The notes below the pieces were generated by a model, which saw only the letters and a program-made list of their open reading frames with translations, searched no databases and was not told where the DNA came from. A stretch of DNA of 64,000 nt from Blautia schinkii DSM 10518. Its GTDB lineage: Bacteria > Bacillota > Clostridia > Lachnospirales > Lachnospiraceae. The DNA is taken from the NCBI GenBank assembly GCA_000702025.1, contig KL370851.1:202005-266004 (forward strand). The letters are read 5' to 3'. The position numbers were made by a program, and so were the translations under genes. Of the stretch, positions 8,637-17,076 are shown one piece after another; position 1 is the first letter of the stretch; each line of letters begins with the position of its first letter.

Positions 8637-9578
8637 GTGGTAAGGATTTTTAAAACAATTGATGGCTCCATCCATCAGATCCAGGAGCCACAAGAAGGAT
8701 GCTGGATTGCATTGACGAATCCGACAGCGACAGAGATCTTTGAGATTTCAGAACAATTTGAGATAGAGGTAGACGATTTGCGGGCCCCTTTGGATGAGGA
8801 AGAACGTTCACGTATTGAAGTGGAGGACAATTATACCTTGATCCTGGTAGACGTGCCTATGATTGAGGAGCGTAATGACAAGGATTGGTACGGTACCATT
8901 CCTCTTGGTATTATTGTCACGGATAAAATGATCCTTACCACTTGTCTGGAGGATACACAGGTGCTCACCAGGTTTATGGAGGGAAGGGTGCGTAATTTCT
9001 TTACTTATATGAAAACGCGCTTTATCCTGCAGATCCTATATCGGAATGCCAGCATGTATCTGCGATATCTGCGTATTATAGATAAAAAGAGCGAGCAGGT
9101 GGAGGAAAAGCTTCATTTATCCACAAGGAACCAGGAGCTTATAGAGCTTTTGGAGCTTGAGAAATCTCTGGTTTACTTTACCACCTCCCTCCGTTCGAAT
9201 GAGGTGGTGCTGGAGAAGCTGCTCAAGGTGGAGAGTATTAAGCAGTACCCTGAGGACACGGAGCTTCTGGAGGATGTTATTATCGAGAATAAGCAGGCTA
9301 TTGAGATGGCGAATATCTACAGTGGTATTTTGAGCGGCATGATGGATGCTTTCGCCTCGGTAATCTCCAACAACCTGAATATTGTCATGAAGGTTCTGGC
9401 AATCATCACCATTGTAATGAGTATACCGACCATTGTATTCAGTGCCTACGGTATGAACGTGAATACGGCAGGTATGCCCTTTGCAAGCAGCCCGTGGGGA
9501 TTTTTGATCATCATCCTTCTCTGCTGTGCCATCAGCTTTATCGCAGCGCTGATCCTGTCCAAGAAGAAGTTTTTCTGA
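8637..9578 (+). CDS. corA: CorA-family divalent metal transporter
   Basis: CorA forms a pentameric Mg2+/Co2+ channel in the cytoplasmic membrane. The 313-residue protein has a long acidic and helical cytoplasmic domain, then two C-terminal membrane segments (about residues 255-275 and 290-308). Between them lies YGMN (about 270), the selectivity-loop motif of the family. The start is a GTG at 8637 with AAGGGAAG upstream; no better ATG is in frame nearby. It has its own consensus promoter. Whether it prefers magnesium, cobalt or works as a ZntB-like exporter cannot be told. Confidence 0.92.
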   Translation: MVRIFKTIDGSIHQIQEPQEGCWIALTNPTATEIFEISEQFEIEVDDLRAPLDEEERSRIEVEDNYTLILVDVPMIEERNDKDWYGTIPLGIIVTDKMILTTCLEDTQVLTRFMEGRVRNFFTYMKTRFILQILYRNASMYLRYLRIIDKKSEQVEEKLHLSTRNQELIELLELEKSLVYFTTSLRSNEVVLEKLLKVESIKQYPEDTELLEDVIIENKQAIEMANIYSGILSGMMDAFASVISNNLNIVMKVLAIITIVMSIPTIVFSAYGMNVNTAGMPFASSPWGFLIIILLCCAISFIAALILSKKKFF

Positions 9579-9606
9579 GGTGAAAGAGAGCTGTGTAATA
9601 CTGGTA

Positions 9607-9635
9607 TTGCAAAATAGAGGTATTGTAATTAAGAT
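9607..9635 (+). promoter_or_regulatory. Probable promoter of the rhomboid-like gene and perhaps pyk
   Basis: TTGCAA (9607-9612) and TAAGAT (9630-9635) are 17 bases apart, 30 bases before the ATG at 9666. The match is moderate. Confidence 0.45.
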
Positions 9636-9665
9636 AGAAATCGTTTAAGGCGAAAAAGGAGACTT

Positions 9666-10526
9666 ATGAAATTTATTGACAAGCTGGAAAGAAAGTTTGG
9701 CAGATTTGGAATTCCTAATCTGACCATGTATATTATCATCTGTTATGTTTTAGGGTATTTACTTACTTATCTTAATCCAAGCATTCTCTATATGCTGAAT
9801 CTGGAACCGGCCCTGATTCTTCACGGGCAGGTGTGGAGACTGGTGACCTGGGTGATTTCTCCGCCGGATGGAGGCTCAAATCCACTGTTCTTTATGATTG
9901 CGATATTCTTTTTTTACTATCCAATCGGGAACTCTCTTGAGCGTGCATGGGGAAGCTTCCGATACACCCTGTATGTACTCTCCGGACTGATATTTACTGT
10001 GATTGGAGCGTTTCTCATATATTTCCTTACAGGAGGGAGAGCAATAGGCATCGGAAGTATTTTCTCTACGTTTTATATCAGTATGTCTATTTTCCTGGCG
10101 TTTGCTACCTCATTTCCGGATATGCAGGTGTTGTTGATGTTTGTGATACCCATTAAGATGAAGTGGATGGCGATTGTGTATGTAGCAATCATTGGTTACG
10201 ACATTATTGGATATTTGCGCGGCGGATACTGGTATATGATCATTCCAATTGTGGCTTCGCTTCTGAACTTTATCCTCTTCTTCTTTGGAACAAGGGATAT
10301 GCACCGTTATAATCCTAAGGAAATACGGAGAAAGCAGGAGTTCCGTAAGGCTGTATCACCTACCAGGGTGAATCCGTCCACAGGCGGGATCAGTAAGCAT
10401 AAATGTGCAATCTGCGGCCGTACAGAGCTTGACGATCCGAACCTGGAATTCCGTTTCTGTTCTAAGTGTAACGGAAATTATGAATATTGCCAGGATCATT
10501 TATTTACTCACACACACGTTAAATAG
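9666..10526 (+). CDS. Rhomboid-like membrane protein without catalytic dyad, with C-terminal zinc ribbon
   Basis: The 286-residue protein has about six membrane segments between residues 15 and 215, and HGQVWRLVTWV (about 53-63), which resembles the first conserved loop of rhomboid proteases. The GxSG serine motif is absent: the corresponding stretch reads GIGSIFSTFYISM. The last membrane helix (PIVASLLNFILFF) lacks the catalytic histidine. A soluble tail follows with CAICGRTELD and FCSKCNGNYEYC, a four-cysteine zinc ribbon ending in a His-rich THTHVK. It is therefore probably a non-proteolytic rhomboid relative that binds or presents a partner; that function is inference. It stands 14 bases before pyk and may be co-transcribed with it. 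Confidence 0.75.
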   Translation: MKFIDKLERKFGRFGIPNLTMYIIICYVLGYLLTYLNPSILYMLNLEPALILHGQVWRLVTWVISPPDGGSNPLFFMIAIFFFYYPIGNSLERAWGSFRYTLYVLSGLIFTVIGAFLIYFLTGGRAIGIGSIFSTFYISMSIFLAFATSFPDMQVLLMFVIPIKMKWMAIVYVAIIGYDIIGYLRGGYWYMIIPIVASLLNFILFFFGTRDMHRYNPKEIRRKQEFRKAVSPTRVNPSTGGISKHKCAICGRTELDDPNLEFRFCSKCNGNYEYCQDHLFTHTHVK

Positions 10527-10540
10527 GGGGACATGGAAAC

Positions 10541-11977
10541 ATGAAAAGAACGAAAATTATTTGTACGCTGGGACCTGCAACCAATAAGAAAACAATCCTT
10601 AAGGCCCTTATGAAGTCCGGGATGGATATCGCGAGATTTAACTTTTCTCATGGCACGCACGAGGAACACAGGGAGCGGGTGGACATGATCAAGAATCTCC
10701 GCGAAGAACTGAATCTGCCGGTTGCAATGCTTCTGGACACCAAGGGACCGGAGATTCGGACCAAGCTTCTCAAGGATGGCAGGAAAGTAGTATTGGAGAC
10801 AGGAAGCGAGTTCGTTCTTACCACGGGCGACTATGTGGGCGATGAGCATAAGGTCGCCATTACCTATGAAACCCTGTATAAAGATGTGAAGAAGGGCGGA
10901 AGAATACTGATCGATGATGGACTCATTGAACTGGAAATCGAGGACATCAAGCATGGAGATATCATCTGCCGTGTATTAAACGGTGGTGAGCTGGGAGAGC
11001 ATAAAGGTGTAAATGTGCCTTACGTAAAGGTGAAGCTGCCTGGAATCACCCAGCAGGATAAAGATGATATTCTTTTTGGTATCCAGCAGGAGTTCGATTA
11101 TGTAGCAGCTTCCTTTGTGCGGGATGCCAAGGTGATTAAGGAGATACGCAAGCTTCTTGATGAGAACGGCGGCAAGGATATCGGTATCATTGCGAAGATT
11201 GAGAATGCCGAGGGCGTAGACAATATTGATGAAATCATTCAGGCTTCCGACGGCATCATGGTTGCCAGAGGAGATCTTGGTGTGGAGATTCCTGCAAGTC
11301 AGGTTCCCCATATCCAGAAAATGATCATCCGTAAATGTAATGAGAATTATGTTCCGGTAATTACCGCTACTCAGATGCTGGATTCCATGATGCGCAATCC
11401 GCGTCCCACCAGGGCGGAGGTGGCGGATGTTGCCAATGCGATTTATGACGGCACTGACGCAATCATGCTTTCCGGTGAGACTGCAGCCGGAAAATATCCC
11501 CTGGAGTCCCTGCGCATGATGGTAGAAATTGCTGAGAACGCGGAGCCGTATCTTGATTACCAGGTTCATGTGAAAAACCGGAATATGTACCGTCACGGCC
11601 GTGTATCCAGTGCAGTAGGTATGGCGGCAGTGCAGACGGCCAGAGATTTGGATGCGAAGGCGATTGTAACACCGACAATGGCCGGACAGACTGCGCTTTT
11701 GATTTCTAATTACCGTCCGGAGGTGCCGATTTATGCCATCACCACAAACGAGACGGTACAGCACCGTCTGCAGCTTGCCTGGGGTGTATACCCGCTGAAG
11801 GGGTATGAAAAGGATTCTACCGAACATATTATTTCCCAGGCAATGAGTGTGGTACGCAGGAAGCGGTTGATTAAAAAAGGCGATTTAGTGGTGTTTACCG
11901 CCGGCGACCCTGCCACCAATATGAGGACTGGTGAGGGTGCTGTGACCAACATGCTTCACATTATTGAGGCGAAATAG
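10541..11977 (+). CDS. pyk: Pyruvate kinase
   Basis: Pyruvate kinase transfers phosphate from phosphoenolpyruvate to ADP in the last glycolytic step. The 478-residue protein starts with RTKIICTLGPATN and contains ARFNFSHGTHEEH (substrate and potassium site), DTKGPEIRT, the metal-site region IIAKIENAEGVDN, and VARGDLGVEIP. ATQMLDSM and SGETAAGKYP complete the barrel, followed by the C-terminal allosteric domain. It lacks the extra PEP-utiliser-like C-terminal domain that some Bacilli have. GGGGGAC lies upstream of the start. Confidence 0.97.
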   Translation: MKRTKIICTLGPATNKKTILKALMKSGMDIARFNFSHGTHEEHRERVDMIKNLREELNLPVAMLLDTKGPEIRTKLLKDGRKVVLETGSEFVLTTGDYVGDEHKVAITYETLYKDVKKGGRILIDDGLIELEIEDIKHGDIICRVLNGGELGEHKGVNVPYVKVKLPGITQQDKDDILFGIQQEFDYVAASFVRDAKVIKEIRKLLDENGGKDIGIIAKIENAEGVDNIDEIIQASDGIMVARGDLGVEIPASQVPHIQKMIIRKCNENYVPVITATQMLDSMMRNPRPTRAEVADVANAIYDGTDAIMLSGETAAGKYPLESLRMMVEIAENAEPYLDYQVHVKNRNMYRHGRVSSAVGMAAVQTARDLDAKAIVTPTMAGQTALLISNYRPEVPIYAITTNETVQHRLQLAWGVYPLKGYEKDSTEHIISQAMSVVRRKRLIKKGDLVVFTAGDPATNMRTGEGAVTNMLHIIEAK

Positions 11978-12033
11978 AGCGAAAAATTATAGAGTATGGA
12001 AACATAGCGTATAGACATGTAGAGCACAGACTT

Positions 12034-12059
12034 ACGAGGAGAAACAGTACGAGGAGAAA
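12034..12059 (+). repeat. Tandem duplication covering the ribosome binding site of lysA
   Basis: ACGAGGAGAAA occurs at 12034-12044 and again at 12049-12059, a 15-base tandem step. Only the second copy is correctly spaced from the ATG at 12065. The first may be a leftover of slippage or a standby site. Confidence 0.7.
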
Positions 12060-12064
12060 TTATT

Positions 12065-13339
12065 ATGAAGAAAAAACCATTTGTAACCCTGGAAAAGCTG
12101 CAGGAAATCACAGAGAAATTTCCAACTCCCTTTCATCTTTATGACGAGAAGGGAATCCGGGAGAATGCCAAGGCATTGAATGATGCATTTTCCTGGAATA
12201 AGGGATTTAAAGAGTTTTTTGCAGTTAAGGCTACGCCGAATCCTTTTTTGATAAAGATTCTGCAGGAATATGGCTGCGGCTGTGACTGCTCCTCCATGAC
12301 AGAGCTGATGCTTTCTAAGGCGATTGGCTGCAAAGAGGGCGACATCATGTTTTCCTCCAATGATACGCCGGAAGAGGAATTCCGTTATGCGCATGAGATT
12401 GGCGGTATCATCAACCTTGATGATATTACACATATCGAGAGTGTAGAGCGTGCCATTGGCAGTATTCCCAAAACGATTAGCTGCCGCTATAATCCAGGCG
12501 GACTTTTCAAAATCAGTAATGACATTATGGACAATCCCGGTGATTCTAAATACGGTATGACTACCGAGCAGATTTTCGACGCTTTCCGAATCCTTAAGGA
12601 AAAGGGAGCGGAGGAATTCGGTATTCATGCGTTTTTGGCCAGCAATACAGTGACGAATGAGTATTATCCCATGCTGGCAAAGGTGATGTTTGAGCTGGCT
12701 GTGAAGCTTCAGAAGGAGACTGGTGCGCATGTGAAGTTTGTCAACCTTTCCGGAGGAATCGGCATTCCTTACAGCCCGGATCAGAGACCGAATGACATTC
12801 TTGCCATTGGCGAGGGTGTGCGAAAGGTTTATGAGGAGGTTCTCGTCCCTGAGGGCATGGGTGATGTGGCGATTTATACGGAGCTTGGGCGTTTTATGAT
12901 GGGACCTTACGGCTGCCTGGTGACAAAGGCGATTCATGAGAAGCATACGCATAAGGAGTATATTGGTGTGGATGCTTGTGCGGTGAATTTGATGCGTCCG
13001 GCTATGTATGGCGCTTATCATCATATTACGGTCATGGGTAAGGAGAAGCAGGTTTGTGACCATATGTATGATGTTACGGGGTCACTCTGTGAGAATAATG
13101 ATAAATTTGCGATTGACCGGTATCTGCCTAAGATTGATAAGGGGGATCTGCTTGTCATCCATGATACGGGTGCGCATGGGTTTGCTATGGGGTATAATTA
13201 TAATGGCAAGCTTAAATCGGCGGAGATATTGCTTCGGGAGGATGGAAGTTTTGAGATGATCAGGCGGGCGGAGACGGCTAGGGATTATTTTGCTACGTTT
13301 GATTGTTTTCCGATCTTTGAGGAGATTTTAGAAGGGTAA
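12065..13339 (+). CDS. lysA: Diaminopimelate decarboxylase
   Basis: LysA decarboxylates meso-diaminopimelate to lysine using PLP. The 424-residue protein has the PLP lysine in FFAVKATPNP (about residues 56-65), CDCSSMTELMLS, the phosphate-binding glycine-rich segment NLSGGIGIPY (about 233), ELGRFMMGPYG (about 278) and SLCENNDKF, equivalent to the CESxD site at the dimer interface. Substrate specificity among group IV decarboxylases is judged from overall match, so a related carboxynorspermidine-type activity is possible but less likely. The upstream region has a duplicated ribosome binding site. Two bases after the stop a large palindromic repeat begins, which probably ends transcription. Confidence 0.88.
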   Translation: MKKKPFVTLEKLQEITEKFPTPFHLYDEKGIRENAKALNDAFSWNKGFKEFFAVKATPNPFLIKILQEYGCGCDCSSMTELMLSKAIGCKEGDIMFSSNDTPEEEFRYAHEIGGIINLDDITHIESVERAIGSIPKTISCRYNPGGLFKISNDIMDNPGDSKYGMTTEQIFDAFRILKEKGAEEFGIHAFLASNTVTNEYYPMLAKVMFELAVKLQKETGAHVKFVNLSGGIGIPYSPDQRPNDILAIGEGVRKVYEEVLVPEGMGDVAIYTELGRFMMGPYGCLVTKAIHEKHTHKEYIGVDACAVNLMRPAMYGAYHHITVMGKEKQVCDHMYDVTGSLCENNDKFAIDRYLPKIDKGDLLVIHDTGAHGFAMGYNYNGKLKSAEILLREDGSFEMIRRAETARDYFATFDCFPIFEEILEG

Positions 13340-13340
13340 A

Positions 13341-13600
13341 AGGGGGAACCCCGGAAATGTGTTGAACGGTGAGGAGAAGGGAAAGCGGTGCGGAGCTCTG
13401 GTCCTGGTCTTGTCTGGCATTGCTCGCTTCCCTTCAACTAATCGGTAACTGCGACTAAGCCGCTCGAGAAGAGCTCTCGCGGCTAAGTCTCCGTAACCGC
13501 TGGATTTTCAGGCGTGCTTCCGCAAAATGCCAGACAAGGCCAGGACCAGCGCTCCGCACCGCTTTCCCTTCTCCTCACCTGGTGCTACGTTTTCGTACGC
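13341..13600. repeat. Large palindromic intergenic repeat element
   Basis: The 392 bases between lysA and the tRNA hold no gene. Bases 13368-13421 and 13526-13579 are inverted copies of 54 bases with only two differences, one of which still allows a G-U pair. Inside, GACTAAGCCGC (13453-13463) pairs with GCGGCTAAGTC (13479-13489) apart from one A-A, and GGTAAC/GTAACC flank that stem. The left edge carries GGGGGAACCCC (13343-13353) and GTTGAACGG (13361-13369). A related left edge occurs at 60034-60070. A small stem TACG/CGTA follows at 13586-13597. It would fold into a hairpin over 200 bases long. The class is not recognised. Confidence 0.85.
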
Positions 13601-13686
13601 TTTTAGGTGCGGTTGTAGTTTTCGCGGGCGTTTATTCAAGGCGGTGGTTGAGATGAAAATTTAAGAGGATTTTTTTGAAAAATTGC

Positions 13687-13715
13687 TTGCTTAATGTCTG
13701 GATTTATGGTATTAT
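13687..13715 (+). promoter_or_regulatory. Promoter of tRNA-Leu
   Basis: TTGCTT (13687-13692) and TATTAT (13710-13715) are 17 bases apart with TGG before the -10. Transcription would start about 10 bases before the mature tRNA. Confidence 0.7.
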
Positions 13716-13731
13716 AAATTTCGGTTCAGAT

Positions 13732-13814
13732 GCCGGCGTGTCGGAATGGCAGACGAGGCAGACTCAAAATCTGTTGTGGGCAACCACGTATGGGTTCAAG
13801 TCCCATTGCCGGCA
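13732..13814 (+). tRNA. tRNA-Leu (anticodon CAA)
   Basis: The 83 bases fold as a class II tRNA. The acceptor stem is GCCGGCG with TGCCGGC plus discriminator A, the D-loop region is TCGGAATGGCAGA, and the anticodon loop CTCAAAA gives CAA, reading UUG. A variable arm TGTGGGCAACCACG and the T-loop GGTTCAAGTCC follow. The 3' CCA is not encoded and must be added enzymatically. Confidence 0.95.
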
Positions 13815-13821
13815 TTACCTA

Positions 13822-13856
13822 CCCTGCAAAATGTTGATTTTGCAGGGCTTTTTATT
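13822..13856 (+). terminator. Terminator of tRNA-Leu
   Basis: CCCTGCAAAAT (13822-13832) pairs with ATTTTGCAGGG (13837-13847) around a four-base loop, followed by a T-rich tract. Confidence 0.9.
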
Positions 13857-13912
13857 GCTTATTTTTATGGTTGAGGATTAGAGATTATAGTATGGGGAAG
13901 GGAGAGATAAGT

Positions 13913-14836
13913 TTGGAGAATTCTTCAGTTATGTTAAAGAAAAACTGGGTCATCTGCCTGCTGGCAATGGTGTGTTGTGTTTTGTGGGGGAGTGCGTTTC
14001 CTTGTGTGAAAATTGGATATCAGATGTTTGCGATTGAGGCGGGGGATACGGCGTCGCAGATATTGTTTGCGGGGGCGAGATTTACTCTGGCGGGTGTGTT
14101 GACTGTTGTGATCGGCAGTGTTTTAAGCCGCAGGCTGCTGGTTCCGGGGAAGGGCTCCTGGCATATGGTGGGAAAGCTCTGTCTGGTGCAGACGGTGATA
14201 CAATACCTGTTATTTTATATAGGTCTTGCGAATACGACGGGGGTGAAATCCTCCATTATAGAGGCTTCGAATGTGTTTTTGGCTATCCTTGCCTCAAGCC
14301 TTCTTTTTCATTATGAAAAGCTTGGAAAGGGGAAGGTGATTGGTTGTGTGCTGGGTTTTGCGGGGGTGGTGCTGATTAATCTCAATGGCACGGGACTGGA
14401 TACGTCTATGAGTTTTTTAGGAGAGGGCTGTGTGTTTCTTTCTACGGTTTCTTATGCGTTTTCCTCTGTATTGATTAAGAAGTATTCCCAGAAGGAAAAT
14501 CCTGTCACCTTAAGTGGATATCAGTTTATGGCCGGGGGACTGGTAATGGCGCTTGCGGGAGTGGTGATGGGCGGCAGGCTGGAGGGCTTTACGGCTGTAT
14601 CCACGGGACTTCTCGTGTACATGGCAATGATTTCGGCAGTGGCGTATTCGCTTTGGGGAATCCTGCTTAAATATAATCCGGTGGGGAAGGTAGCGGTTTA
14701 TGGTTTCATGAATCCGGTATTTGGTGTGATTTTGAGTGCGCTGCTTTTGGGAGAGCAGAATCAGGCTTTTACGTTTCAGGGCTTGATTTCCCTTATTCTG
14801 GTATGTATCGGAATCTATGTGGTAAACAGAGAATAG
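13913..14836 (+). CDS. EamA/DMT-family transporter
   Basis: This is a membrane protein of about 307 residues with ten hydrophobic segments arranged as two repeats of five, as in the drug/metabolite transporter superfamily (two EamA domains). The first segment contains VLWGSAFPCVKIGYQ, a usual EamA opening. The second repeat begins with GCVFLSTVSYAFSSVLIKK. Substrates of this family range from amino acids to purines and cannot be inferred. The start is uncertain: TTG at 13913 has the best-spaced AAGGGAGAG, while ATG at 13892 and at 13931 are alternatives. It lies alone between a tRNA and ftsH. Confidence 0.83.
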   Translation: MENSSVMLKKNWVICLLAMVCCVLWGSAFPCVKIGYQMFAIEAGDTASQILFAGARFTLAGVLTVVIGSVLSRRLLVPGKGSWHMVGKLCLVQTVIQYLLFYIGLANTTGVKSSIIEASNVFLAILASSLLFHYEKLGKGKVIGCVLGFAGVVLINLNGTGLDTSMSFLGEGCVFLSTVSYAFSSVLIKKYSQKENPVTLSGYQFMAGGLVMALAGVVMGGRLEGFTAVSTGLLVYMAMISAVAYSLWGILLKYNPVGKVAVYGFMNPVFGVILSALLLGEQNQAFTFQGLISLILVCIGIYVVNRE

Positions 14837-14898
14837 ATGTAGAAACTTAAGTAAATAATACCATTTATGAAAAGTTTGTAAAATTAATGTGGCACGCA

Positions 14899-14927
14899 TT
14901 GAAATCTGACAAAGGAAGTGCTATTGT
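14899..14927 (+). promoter_or_regulatory. Possible ftsH promoter
   Basis: TTGAAA (14899-14904) and TATTGT (14922-14927) are 17 bases apart, upstream of the ftsH start at 14981. The -10 is a moderate match. Confidence 0.4.
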
Positions 14928-14980
14928 ATATGACATAATTATTATGAGTAATTTTTTACCATAGATACGGAGGAAATTAT

Positions 14981-16864
14981 ATGAACCTAGATAACAAGAA
15001 ACCAGGCAAGCGGCCGCTGTATTTCTATTATATTATAGCGGGCGTGATCATTATTTTGTTAAATATACTGGTTGTCCCCGCGGTTCAGGAACGAAGTGTT
15101 GAGAAAACAGATTATAGTACCTTCCTGAGTAATGTGGAGAGAGGGAATGTGTCCAAGGCAGAGGTGCAGGACGATTATATTTATTACATGGTTAGGAAGA
15201 ATGGCAAGGATACCATCTGCAAGACTGTGAAGATGGATGATCCGAATCTGGTGGAACGGCTTTACGAGTCAGGCGCCAGTATGGAGGCTGTGGTGCCGGA
15301 GAGGCAGTCTATTATATTAAGCCTTCTTCTCAGCTACCTGATCCCGATTGGTATTTTTATTCTGATTGGCCGCTGGCTGAGTAAGAAGATGATGAATTCT
15401 ATGGGAAATGGCGGACCGGGAGGCATGATGTCCTTTGGTAAGAGCAATGCCAAGGTGTATGTGAAATCCTCCACAGGTATTAAATTTTCTGATGTGGCCG
15501 GGGAGGATGAGGCCAAGGAGCTTCTCACAGAGATTGTGGATTATCTGCACAATCCTCATAAGTATGCGGATATCGGTGCGTCCATGCCTAAGGGTGCACT
15601 GCTTGTAGGCCCTCCGGGTACAGGTAAAACCCTGCTTGCCAAGGCTGTGGCCGGTGAGGCGGAGGTGCCTTTCTTCTCTATTTCCGGTTCGGAGTTTGTG
15701 GAGATGTTTGTAGGTATGGGTGCTGCCAAGGTAAGGGATTTGTTTAAGCAGGCAAATGAAAAAGCGCCTTGTATTGTATTTATTGATGAGATAGATACCA
15801 TCGGAAAGAAGCGTGACGGCGCAGGCTTTACCGGAGGAAACGACGAGCGTGAGCAGACGCTGAACCAGCTTTTGACAGAGATGGACGGCTTCGACGGCTC
15901 TAAGGGTGTTGTCATCCTTGCGGCCACCAACAGACCCGATTCTTTGGATCCGGCTCTGCTGCGTCCGGGACGTTTTGACCGCCGGATTCCTGTGGAGCTA
16001 CCTGACCTGCAGGGGCGTGAAGAGATTCTTAAGGTTCATGCCAAAAAGATTAAGATTGCAGATTCCGTGCGTTTTGACGAGATTGCAAAGGCTGCAGCAG
16101 GTGCATCCGGCGCTGAGCTTGCGAATGTAGTCAATGAGGCTGCGCTTCGGGCTGTGCGTGACGGCAGGAAATTTGCCACACAGGCAGATTTTGAAGAGAG
16201 CATCGAGGTGGTTATCGCCGGCTATCAGAAGAAGAACAGGGTACTGTCTAATAAGGAGAAGCTTATTGTTTCCTATCATGAAATCGGCCATGCGCTGGTG
16301 GCGGCGAAGCAGACAGAGTCCGCACCTGTGCATAAGATTACAATCATTCCGCGTACCTCCGGTGCGCTGGGATACACCATGCAGGTGGATGAGAAGGAGC
16401 ATTTCCTTATGTCCAAGGAGGAACTGGAGAATAAGATTGCTACCTTTACAGGAGGGCGTGCGGCTGAGGAATTGATTTTCCATTCCATCACAACCGGTGC
16501 GGCCAACGACATCGAGCAGGCGACCAAGATTGCCAGAGCCATGATATCCAGATACGGCATGAGTGAAGAGTTTGATATGGTTGCCATGGAGAGTATGAGT
16601 AATCAGTACCTTGGCGGGGATTCCAGCCTGACCTGTTCTTTTGAAACCCAGACACTCCTGGATAAAAGGGTGGTGGAGCTGGTGCGTAGGCAGCATGAAA
16701 AGGCTCTCAAAATTCTGGAGGAGAATATCGGCAAGCTTCATCAGCTCGCACAATATCTGTATGAGCAGGAAACTATTACAGGCGAAGAGTTTATGAAGAT
16801 TCTTCAGGAGCCGCTTCCGGCAGTGGAGGACGCTTCCCGGGTTGTAGTCGATGTACAGGGATAA
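14981..16864 (+). CDS. ftsH: ATP-dependent zinc metalloprotease FtsH
   Basis: FtsH is a membrane-anchored AAA protease that degrades misfolded and regulatory membrane proteins. The 627-residue protein has two membrane segments (about residues 15-33 and 107-128) enclosing an extracytoplasmic domain. The AAA domain has GPPGTGKT (Walker A, about 208), FIDEID (Walker B, about 266) and RPGRFDRR (second region of homology). The protease domain has HEIGH (about 432), the HExxH zinc site, and the later acidic residue near AANDIEQAT. The start has GGAGG 8 bases upstream. It stands alone; a terminator follows. Confidence 0.97.
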   Translation: MNLDNKKPGKRPLYFYYIIAGVIIILLNILVVPAVQERSVEKTDYSTFLSNVERGNVSKAEVQDDYIYYMVRKNGKDTICKTVKMDDPNLVERLYESGASMEAVVPERQSIILSLLLSYLIPIGIFILIGRWLSKKMMNSMGNGGPGGMMSFGKSNAKVYVKSSTGIKFSDVAGEDEAKELLTEIVDYLHNPHKYADIGASMPKGALLVGPPGTGKTLLAKAVAGEAEVPFFSISGSEFVEMFVGMGAAKVRDLFKQANEKAPCIVFIDEIDTIGKKRDGAGFTGGNDEREQTLNQLLTEMDGFDGSKGVVILAATNRPDSLDPALLRPGRFDRRIPVELPDLQGREEILKVHAKKIKIADSVRFDEIAKAAAGASGAELANVVNEAALRAVRDGRKFATQADFEESIEVVIAGYQKKNRVLSNKEKLIVSYHEIGHALVAAKQTESAPVHKITIIPRTSGALGYTMQVDEKEHFLMSKEELENKIATFTGGRAAEELIFHSITTGAANDIEQATKIARAMISRYGMSEEFDMVAMESMSNQYLGGDSSLTCSFETQTLLDKRVVELVRRQHEKALKILEENIGKLHQLAQYLYEQETITGEEFMKILQEPLPAVEDASRVVVDVQG

Positions 16865-16942
16865 GCGGATGATCATGTATAGGGATAAGTGGACGATTTT
16901 TGTTGTGAATTGGTATTTTATGTGATAATATGTAAATAAGTG

Positions 16943-16990
16943 GAAGGTAACAGAGGGATTTACCATAAACCTCCGTTGCCTTCTTTTTGT
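16943..16990 (+). terminator. Terminator downstream of ftsH
   Basis: GAAGGTAACAGAGG (16943-16956) pairs with CCTCCGTTGCCTTC (16970-16983), with one G-U pair and one mismatch, followed by five T. Confidence 0.8.
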
Positions 16991-17076
16991 TATGAAAGTC
17001 CTGACAAACAGTTGTGTGAATGAACAGGCTTACTTGCGCAGAGGTGCAGGTATTTTATAATGAAGGAGGATGCAGA

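Noticed and set aside
13368..13579. Invertible promoter switch bounded by inverted repeats
   Set aside because: The arms would fit, but no recombinase is near and the centre is itself nearly palindromic without a clear promoter; kept only as something to test in long reads.
13675..13881. Open reading frame of about 68 codons across the tRNA region
   Set aside because: It runs through the tRNA-Leu, its promoter and its terminator; those features explain the sequence.
17034..17061. TTGCGC-16-TATAAT as promoter of the HerA-like gene
   Set aside because: The start of transcription would fall inside the ribosome binding site, so it is unlikely to serve this gene.
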